Shown: positions 58,362 through 64,000 of the stretch, piece after piece | Layout: every line of letters begins with the position of its first letter | How positions within the stretch are numbered: position 1 is the first letter of the stretch | Assembly (NCBI GenBank): GCA_035628915.1 | Contig: DASPIW010000017.1 | Span: 40,355 to 104,354 of the forward strand | DNA: 64,000 nucleotides | Direction: 5' to 3' | From: JARBUG01 sp035628915 | GTDB taxonomy: Bacteria > Bacillota > Sulfobacillia > Symbiobacteriales > Symbiobacteriaceae | Translations under genes and position numbers: made by a program | The notes under the pieces: model-generated | The model's input: only the letters and a program-made list of their open reading frames with translations | Told to the model about the DNA's origin: nothing | Database searches by the model: none

Positions 58362-59447
58362 TCAACCATCCGTCCTCGTCAGAGAGAATGCCGACTCCGG
58401 CGAGATCAGCTGAACCCAGACCGGCCCGGCTGCCAGCGGCGGCACCTTCGCACCGTCGGCCGGCGTAAGGGCAAAGCCGCCGTCGCCCAGCTTCCAGGTC
58501 CCTTCCCACGCTGTGCCGGCGGAGATGACCGTGGCCTTCCCGCCCTGGGCGTAGAAGAGCGTCCAGCCTAGTTCCCAGCCGTTGTTCTCGCCCTGGACTT
58601 CCAGCATGACCAGGTTGGGCGATGCCACGACTTCGCCGGACTCCGCCATGTGCGGTTCCGCAGCCGGCGTCTCCGATACGGTCGCCTTGTAATGTTCACT
58701 GCGTTTGTACTGACCGCCGTCCAGCTGCCACGTGACCGTATGCAGGGGGTGCCAGGCGACGTCGACGCGGGTGACGCGCCCGCCGGACGGAGCCGGACTC
58801 CCGGCCGGCGCCCGGGGCGTCGTGGGCACGGGCTTCATGTTGATGCCCCGCTCGGAGACGGCCCGGCCCAGCAGGTCGGTGGCGATGTACAGGTTATGGG
58901 GCGGCTCCCGGTCATTCGACCGGTAGAAGTAGCCGCCGGCCGTGTAGATCTCGTCCAGGTTGGATGCTCCCCAGTTGTTGCGCAGCTCGGCGAGGGCGTC
59001 CATGTTGCCCCCCGAATGGGCGAACGGCGAGTGATACGCGTCCGCCAGGGCGACAAGCCAGGTCCGGGCGCTGCGAACGGGGCCGATCTGCGCGGCGGGT
59101 CTGGACCAGTAAAAGGCGAGCGTGCGGGTCACTTCCGATTCCGCAAGCCCTTCCACGACCAGGTCGGCTTCCAGGTACCCGGCCTGGGGGTGGGCCTGCG
59201 GGCTGTTCTCAATGACTACGCTGGCAGGGCCGGCCCAGAGCGGCTTAGCTGGCTGCTCAAGCAGGTAGATCGGCCCACTGACGGGCTCAACAGGCTTTGG
59301 CGGATCAGCCTTGGGCGGCTCGGGCTGAGGTTGGGCCTGGGACTGTGGTTCGGGCGCCGGCGGCGGGCTGTTGGTCGGTTTTGCCTTGCTGCACCCCGAG
59401 GCGGCAAGGATCAGGGCGATCAGGAGCACTCCCACTGTGCGCTTCAC
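58362..59447 (-). CDS. DUF3048 lipoprotein (YerB-like)
   Basis: A 361-residue protein. A lipoprotein signal (VGVLLIALILAASGC, lipobox Cys at residue 19) is followed by a Pro/Gln-rich spacer to about residue 55 and the DUF3048 domain: VVIENSPQAHPQAGYLEADL, FYWSRPAAQIGPVRSARTWL, PFAHSGGNMDALAEL and YFYRSNDREPPHNLYIATDL. The C-terminal part has GENNGWELGWTLFYAQGG. YerB-type proteins are extracytoplasmic and of unknown activity. The position just before the repeat region and the lack of an operon partner give no more clue. Confidence 0.9.
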   Translation of the reverse strand: MKRTVGVLLIALILAASGCSKAKPTNSPPPAPEPQSQAQPQPEPPKADPPKPVEPVSGPIYLLEQPAKPLWAGPASVVIENSPQAHPQAGYLEADLVVEGLAESEVTRTLAFYWSRPAAQIGPVRSARTWLVALADAYHSPFAHSGGNMDALAELRNNWGASNLDEIYTAGGYFYRSNDREPPHNLYIATDLLGRAVSERGINMKPVPTTPRAPAGSPAPSGGRVTRVDVAWHPLHTVTWQLDGGQYKRSEHYKATVSETPAAEPHMAESGEVVASPNLVMLEVQGENNGWELGWTLFYAQGGKATVISAGTAWEGTWKLGDGGFALTPADGAKVPPLAAGPVWVQLISPESAFSLTRTDG

Positions 59448-59553
59448 ATTCTCACCTCAACTCAGGCTTTCCACATGTGGGCGCAAAACCCTGCTTCACC
59501 GCTGCCCAGGAAGGAACCCCCTCCTCCGGGGGCAGTTCTCCTTGCGTAATTGT

Positions 59554-59742
59554 GGCTGCTTATGTGATGTAATGGATGCATCTTGCCAATGCCGGGAGGG
59601 CGCGGAAGTACGGTGGACACTCGTAATGGGACAATAACATGGCGATGGCGCTGATTCCCACTTCCACTGCCGCGGTTTCCGTGTCCCCTTCCGCGTTTTC
59701 CGTGGTAAGAATCCCGTTCCCATTCCCACATTCAAGGCCCGT
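59554..59742. repeat. Dispersed intergenic repeat, copy 2
   Basis: About 189 bases in the same orientation as the copy at 13366-13570. The ends are well conserved (GGCTGCTTATGTGATGTAAT at the left; TCCCGTTCCCATTCCCACAT at the right), while the middle is diverged. The 365-base gap 59448-59812 contains this repeat and the flagellin terminator and nothing else that I can support. Confidence 0.8.
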
Positions 59743-59762
59743 CATGTACGATAACGAATCAA

Positions 59763-59787
59763 CCGGCCGAGCGCATGGCCCGGCCGG
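59763..59787 (-). terminator. Flagellin terminator
   Basis: CCGGCCG (59763-59769) pairs with CGGCCGG (59781-59787), 25 bases after the flagellin stop; on the minus strand it is followed by TTGATTCGTT. Confidence 0.5.
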
Positions 59788-59812
59788 CCCCAGGGGGGTC
59801 CCATAGGCTGCC

Positions 59813-61429
59813 CTACGCGCCCATCAGCACGCGCAGGGCATCGCGATGCAGCACGTTGGCCTGGGCCAGCATGGCCGTCGACGTCTGGATGAGGAGCTGC
59901 TGCTTGACGTAGTTCGTCATCTCTTCGGCCATATCAAGATCCCGGATGCGGGACTCAGCCGCCGTAAGGTTCTCCGCCTGGATGGCCGTCACCCGGTATG
60001 TATGCTCAAGCCGGTTCTCGATGGCGCCCAGTTCGGCCCGCAATGAGAGCACGCTCCGCATGGCGCCGTCAACCTGGCGCAGGGCGCCTGTGTGGTCAGT
60101 GACCAGATCCAGACCCAGCAGGTTCAGTTCGTATGTACTGGACGCCAACTCCGGCAAGCCAACGGTCTCTCCGATATTCGCCCCGATTTGCAGGACGATC
60201 GGCTCAACCTGCGTGAAGCTGGCCGTCTCCGGCCAGATCTCCTTGAAGTGCTTCAGGGGATCCCATGTGTTTGTCTCGGTGTCCGGCACTGCCGTCTCCG
60301 CCGTCTGTCCCGGAATAATCCCGCCGGGATCGCTGTCGGCGAGGTTCAGCGCGCTTATGAAGGCCTGCCCGCCGGCAGCCGCCTTGAAATCGGCCAGGAA
60401 GGCCGCGGCATCGGCATACGCCGTCGTCGCGGCGATCGCGGCATCCAGGGGGTCGCCGGCCTCCAGCCGGTCGAACAGGGCCCGAATGCCGGTCCCCCCT
60501 CCCGCCAGGATGCGGCTGTGCAGGTACTTGACCGCCGCGTACGCGGCGGCGTAATCGGCGCTGGTGTCGTCCCAGGTATCGATCTCTCCGACCAGCCCCG
60601 CCACGCCAAGGGCTCCCAGCTCAACCGACAGCCGCTCGTCGGCACCGTGGATCAACTCCGCCGCCCCTTCCTTAAACCAACTCGGCAGAGCCGTGACAGC
60701 CATCGTCCGGTCCATCACGGCATGCACCAGTTCGTGGGCGATCAGCCGGTCCGTATACTGCGGCGGCTCTCCGCCGTTGGGCAGGACCGGATTCTTCTCC
60801 ATGGCCAGGTTGATGTGCAGTTCCAGGTTGGTCAGCTTCCCCGTGCCGTCGTTGATGCCTTGCACCCAGGCCGCTTTCGCCCCTGTCTGTTCAAAGACAA
60901 TCTTCAGATTCGCCCCGTCGCCCGTCAGGCCATAGTGCGCCTCGATCATCTGCTCGGCGTTGGCCAGCCATGACCGGCGCAGGCCGTCGAGGGTCTTGGT
61001 GATCACCGGGTTGGCGCCGCCCAATAGCTTGCGCCCGTTAAACTCGGCGCTGACCAGGATGCGGTCCACTTCATCGGTGATGTGGTCAAGCTCGACTTGC
61101 AGCATTCGCTTCTCGTCGGGCCCTAAAATGCCGTTCCCCGCCATGAGCGCCAGTTCCCGGGCGCGCTGAAGCAGGTCCGACACTTCGCCGAGCGACGCTT
61201 CGGCGACCTGCGTGACCGAAATGCCATCTAGAATGTTCCGCATCGACTGGTTCAGTCCGCGGATCTGCGTCCGCATCCGCTCCGAAATGCCCTGACCGGC
61301 CACGTCGTCGCCCGCACGGTTTATGCGCAGGCCGGAAGAGAGCCGCTCCATCGACCTCTCCATGGCCCCATTGGCGGCGATCAACTGCCGCCAACCGCGC
61401 AGGGCGGGAAGGTTGTTGGCGATGCGCAA
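59813..61429 (-). CDS. Flagellin with embedded zinc metallopeptidase domain (flagellinolysin type)
   Basis: A 538-residue flagellin. Residues 1-135 are the conserved N-terminal D0/D1 helices (SMERLSSGLRINRAGDDVAG, then LNQSMRNILDGISVTQVAEA). Residues about 410-538 are the C-terminal helices (AIENRLEHTYRVTAIQAENL, then KQQLLIQTSTAMLAQAN). The variable centre, which in ordinary flagellins is surface-exposed, holds a gluzincin-type metallopeptidase: AHELVHAVMD gives the HExxH zinc motif (His232, Glu233, His236), and WFKEGAAELIHG about 18 residues later supplies the third Glu ligand. Such flagellinolysins assemble into proteolytic flagella. The exact substrate is unknown. It starts at TTG/GTG-compatible site 61429 in the minus direction; the upstream sigma-28-like promoter supports flagellar regulation. 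Confidence 0.93.
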   Translation of the reverse strand: MRIANNLPALRGWRQLIAANGAMERSMERLSSGLRINRAGDDVAGQGISERMRTQIRGLNQSMRNILDGISVTQVAEASLGEVSDLLQRARELALMAGNGILGPDEKRMLQVELDHITDEVDRILVSAEFNGRKLLGGANPVITKTLDGLRRSWLANAEQMIEAHYGLTGDGANLKIVFEQTGAKAAWVQGINDGTGKLTNLELHINLAMEKNPVLPNGGEPPQYTDRLIAHELVHAVMDRTMAVTALPSWFKEGAAELIHGADERLSVELGALGVAGLVGEIDTWDDTSADYAAAYAAVKYLHSRILAGGGTGIRALFDRLEAGDPLDAAIAATTAYADAAAFLADFKAAAGGQAFISALNLADSDPGGIIPGQTAETAVPDTETNTWDPLKHFKEIWPETASFTQVEPIVLQIGANIGETVGLPELASSTYELNLLGLDLVTDHTGALRQVDGAMRSVLSLRAELGAIENRLEHTYRVTAIQAENLTAAESRIRDLDMAEEMTNYVKQQLLIQTSTAMLAQANVLHRDALRVLMGA

Positions 61430-61468
61430 GGTCCCACCTCCGTGTGAGGCGCACGCTTCCTGTCTCTG

Positions 61469-61495
61469 TTATCGGATACTCACGGCAAATAGTTA
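61469..61495 (-). promoter_or_regulatory. Sigma-28/sigma-D-like flagellar promoter
   Basis: On the minus strand TAAC (61495-61492), a 15-base spacer, and TCCGATAA (61476-61469) fit the flagellar consensus TAAA-N15-GCCGATAA at 10 of 12 positions. It lies about 40 bases upstream of the flagellin start and 105 bases from the transposon end. Confidence 0.8.
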
Positions 61496-61519
61496 ACGAC
61501 TTCTCGGAAAATCCGAAAA

Positions 61520-61539
61520 CCGATCCAGTGAAGGATCGG
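61520..61539 (-). terminator. Hairpin upstream of the flagellin promoter
   Basis: CCGATCC (61520-61526) and GGATCGG (61533-61539) pair perfectly; on the minus strand TTTTCGG and ATTTTCC follow. It would stop read-through into the flagellin gene from the transposon side or from the gene that was there before. Confidence 0.55.
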
Positions 61540-61600
61540 CTTTCTGTCAAACTCACCCGGCCTCCGCCACTGGCTCCGTGCCCACCGGGCGCCCATCCAC

Positions 61601-61638
61601 GGGGTCCCGACATTTTTTCCGGGAAAACCCCCGCTAAG
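61601..61638. repeat. 38-bp terminal inverted repeat of a Tn3-family transposon
   Basis: The sequence starts GGGGTCCCGACATTTTTTCC and ends CCCCCGCTAAG. The length of 38 bp, GGGG outer end and TAAG inner end are the classical Tn3-family IR. The inner 12 bases (ACCCCCGCTAAG) are repeated at 61668-61679, within a CCGCTAAGCGG palindrome, 26 bases before the transposase stop. The other IR lies outside the window. Confidence 0.92.
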
Positions 61639-61704
61639 GATTCAAGGTGACATAATTCGACCTACTCACCCCCGCTAAGCGGTGAGAGGAGGTCGTGCAG
61701 CTTC

Positions 61705-63969
61705 TTAGGCGTCCAGTTCCTCACCGTCGTCGATTTCGGCGGCTGTACGTAGCGGTCGCAAGTCATCCAGGGGCCTCGCCTCACGCGGGTCGAAACTGTA
61801 GTGCCCGAGCAGGTTGATGTGCTCGTACCCATGGTTTCCGATGTGCGGTAGGTACTCGTCCGGGAGGTCCTCGCCGGCTTCTCTGAAGGCGGTCACGGCC
61901 CGCTCGACATACACGGTGTTCCAAGCGGCGATTGCGGACACCAGCAGCTCAAGGCAACTTGTCCGGTGTGTTTGGTCTTCGTATGCCTTTTCCCGCAGCT
62001 CACCCTGTCTACCAAAGAAGATTCCCCGACTCACTGCATTCTTGGACTCGCCTTTGTTGAGCCCCTTGAGCACTCGGCGGCGCAGCGGAAGGTCGCTGAT
62101 GTACTCCAGGACAAAGAGCGTTTTCTCGATCTTGCCGATTTCGGCCAGCGCCTTGGCCAGGGAGTTCTGCCTTGGGTAGGCGGCCAGCTTACGCATGATC
62201 AGCGAAGCCGAGACGGTGCCGTTCTTGATGGAAGCCGCCAGGCGCAGTATTTCGTCCCAGTTCTCCACAATGGGCCGGGTGCTGATTGTGCCCTTGATCA
62301 AGGTGTTGAACGGGCCGTAGTCGCCAGCCTTCCCAAAGTGGAAGAGCCGCTGCTCCATGAGGCTGGCAATGCGTGGGGCAAACTTGAACCCCAACAGGGC
62401 ACAGAGGGCGAAGACGTGCTCGGTATACCCGTGTGTATCGGTGTAGTGCTCCTGGATGTCGAGGTCGGTTTCGTGATTGCACAAGGCGTCGATCACGTGC
62501 AGGGCTTCCCGCTCACTGGTGGTGATCACCTTTTGATAGAACGGAAGCCCCACATCACTGACGTGCGAGTAGAGAGTAACTCCTCGCTCTTGGCCGAAGT
62601 GCGCCTTGTTATGCACGGCGTTTGCGGCCCTCACCCCGACTTTGAAACGCACACCGTCAGAAGAAGACTTGGTGCCATCGCCCCAGTGCTTCGAGAAGGC
62701 CCGGGCCAAGACGAAGTTGGTAAGAACAGCCTGAGCCTTGAGGATGGTGTCTTCGCGAACATGCCAGTCGATTGACCACGACAGCTTCCGGAAGGTGTAA
62801 TTGGTTGATTGTGCCATCTTCGTCAGGCCGATGTTCATCCCCAACGCCATGATGGCGGCCAGCAGGGTCATCCGCTGCTCTCCCTGCGGGGCGTCATGAA
62901 ATGACAGGTGGGTGAATTGATCGAGAAACCCCGTCCAAGAGTTCAGCTCAATCAGCAGGTCCGCCATGTGAACCCGCGGCAGGGCGTTATACACCTTTCG
63001 TTTTGCCAAGAGTGCTTCTTCGGAGACGTCCTTCTCAAGCGGTTCCAGGTGAAGCTTGCTGTCGTCGTCCTTGTAGACGCCGACCAGTTCACCACGCTGG
63101 AACTTCTCGTTAACCTCCCTGAATTTCTCCCGGATCTGCTGGGCCCTGGCCTGGAGGTAGCTGTGTGCATCACCTTTGATGGCCAGCCGGGTTTCGCCCC
63201 TCTTGCGCATCCCGATCCAGGTGTCTTTTCGCAGCAGGTAGCTGTCGAACTGCCGGAAGCGCCGGCTCCCTTCCACGAAAACGTCGCCCGCCCGCAGCCG
63301 ACCCTTCAGGGCCTCGAAGGCCGCGGCCTCGTAGTAGTTGGGGTTGATGGTTTGACCATCGGTCACATGCTTGCGCCAGCGATCGGTGACATGAGCCATG
63401 GGGGCATACAGGGTCTTCTTGCCGACTGTCTGCTTGATGGCAGCCACCCGCTCGTTCCGCCGGCCCAATTCGACCACGTAGTCCAGCGCATCAGTGGACG
63501 GGTCTGAGCCCCGAATGGCCTTGAACTGCAGCAACTGGTACATGGCGAGCAGTGCGCCCCGCATCTGCTGGTATTTCCCCTCGATCAGGTCCAGGAAATC
63601 GAGGTCCGGCGGGCGCACCAGGTTGTCGGCAGATTCAACGGTCGTAACCAGGGTGGGCCTGTCGACTTCTCCAAACACAGTGTCACGGAAGTCCAGACCT
63701 TCCGCATCAGCTTTCAAAAAGGCCTTGGCCGCCCGAACCAACACGGTGAGGCTGTAGTTCATCGGCTTCGCGTTGCCCTGGAGATGGATCTCTTGCTTTC
63801 GCTCCCCCTTTCGCAGCAGCTCTCCGAGCATCTTGTCGTACATGTCGAGCGCCTGATCCACTAGAAGTCTGGTGAAAAGATCTCTTGAACCAAAATGATT
63901 CTGTTGCACCTTCGTCGAAACTGTATTGTGAGAAACACAGCAGAGGTGCAGCACAATCATGCAGGGCAA
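61705..63969 (-). pseudogene. tnpA: Tn3-family transposase TnpA, N-terminus missing
   Basis: About 725 residues match the C-terminal three quarters of TnpA: ALLAMYQLLQFKAIRG, LRAGDVFVEGSRRFRQFDSY, MADLLIELNSWTGFLDQFTHL and TYLFHFGKAGDYG-like stretches. All catalytic parts remain: WGDGTKSSSDGVRF (first Asp), EHYTDTHGYTEHVFAL (second Asp) and NTVYVERAV (Glu) form the DDE triad. An intact TnpA is about 970-1,000 residues; the roughly 250-residue N-terminal domain (DUF4158, IR binding) is absent. The first 29 codons of the open frame (MPCMIVLHLCCVSHNT...) do not look like TnpA and there is a stop just upstream, so the gene appears broken near 63882 and is probably inactive. Confidence 0.85.
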
Positions 63970-64000
63970 GCGTTACAACCAATCCCGGCTGGTTCAAGAG
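63882..64000. repeat. 11-bp inverted repeat flanking the tnpA breakpoint
   Basis: CTCTTGAACCA (63882-63892) and TGGTTCAAGAG (63990-64000) are exact inverted partners; a second pair, TGCACCT/AGGTGCA, lies at 63905-63911 and 63944-63950. The left arm is where TnpA similarity stops, so it may mark the end of another insertion element. The match at the window edge may extend further or may be chance. Confidence 0.4.
63959..64000 (+). CDS. Start of a gene running off the right edge
   Basis: ATG 63959, ten bases after GAGGTG, opens MQGKRYNQSRLVQE, which continues beyond the window. The position inside disrupted transposon DNA suggests an insertion-sequence transposase, but 14 residues are not enough to name a family. 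Confidence 0.35.
   Translation, partial: MQGKRYNQSRLVQE

Larger units (their letters stand above)
61601..64000. mobile_element. Tn3-family transposon, one end and most of tnpA; continues beyond or is truncated at the right edge
   Basis: The element begins at the 38-bp IR at 61601 and contains the transposase gene on the minus strand. It was inserted between flagellin and whatever preceded it, about 170 bases upstream of the flagellin start. Its N-terminal coding part and other end are not visible; the DNA from about 63882 looks foreign to tnpA. Confidence 0.85.

Noticed and set aside
1..64000. CRISPR arrays, tRNA and rRNA genes
   Set aside because: No regularly spaced direct repeats and no cloverleaf or ribosomal RNA segments were recognised in any intergenic region.

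Overview
The window is GC-rich bacterial DNA. It uses many GTG and TTG starts behind strong AGGAGG-type ribosome sites. Several gene sets point to a high-GC Firmicute of the Symbiobacterium kind (inference): a lexA/yneA-like divergent pair with Bacillus-type LexA boxes, a YojF/BshB2 bacillithiol pair, a DUF421/DUF4363 pair, a YerB-like lipoprotein, a type I glutamine synthetase close to a YnbB-like PLP enzyme, and single-subunit qNorB-type NO reductase. No tRNA, rRNA or CRISPR array was seen.

Layout. 1-13.2 kb holds ordinary metabolic and accessory genes: the end of a DUF3891 gene, an SDR enzyme, a WYL regulator, an SsnA-like amidohydrolase with two dihydroorotate-dehydrogenase-like proteins, a DinB-fold protein, an RNA-binding RRM protein, yojF-bshB2, a xanthine-dehydrogenase remnant beside adenine deaminase, an L,D-transpeptidase and an S1-domain protein. 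13.4-19.5 kb carries a dispersed repeat, a zinc-ribbon membrane protein and a five-gene cytochrome c maturation operon (Ycf48-like propeller, ResA-like thioredoxin, CcdA, ResB, CcsB/ResC). 19.6-24.2 kb has a MarR-GNAT fusion with its own palindromic operator, a lipoprotein propeller and the SOS region. 24.4-29.2 kb encodes a two-gene radical-dehydratase activase system. 29.3-34.8 kb has DUF421/DUF4363, DUF2785, glnA, DUF456 and a methionine gamma-lyase-like PLP enzyme.

The most interesting region is 34.8-53.4 kb. It is a tight, single-strand 12-gene cluster that opens with a MotB/OmpA-type (ZorB-like) stator protein and closes with a MotA/ExbB-type protein with a long coiled-coil tail (ZorA-like). 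Between them lie a zinc-ribbon Ig-like Hsp70, a second degenerate Hsp70, a GrpE-like factor, an Ig-like repeat protein, a zinc-ribbon beta-propeller, a membrane vWA protein, a small membrane protein, a tubulin-like GTPase (Tubulin_2 type), a degenerate tubulin-like paralogue and an unknown protein. I infer an ion-driven envelope motor coupled to a tubulin/Hsp70 machine. The stator pair recalls Zorya anti-phage defence, but no ZorC/ZorD-type effector is present. A zinc-ribbon trypsin-like protease is divergent from the cluster.

53.5-59.5 kb continues with the protease, NO reductase, HflX and a DUF3048 lipoprotein. 59.5-64 kb has the second copy of the dispersed repeat, a flagellin with an inserted zinc metallopeptidase domain (flagellinolysin type) under a sigma-28-like promoter, and, just upstream, the end of a Tn3-family transposon with a textbook 38-bp terminal inverted repeat. 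Its transposase has lost its N-terminus at the window edge, where another gene or insertion element begins.
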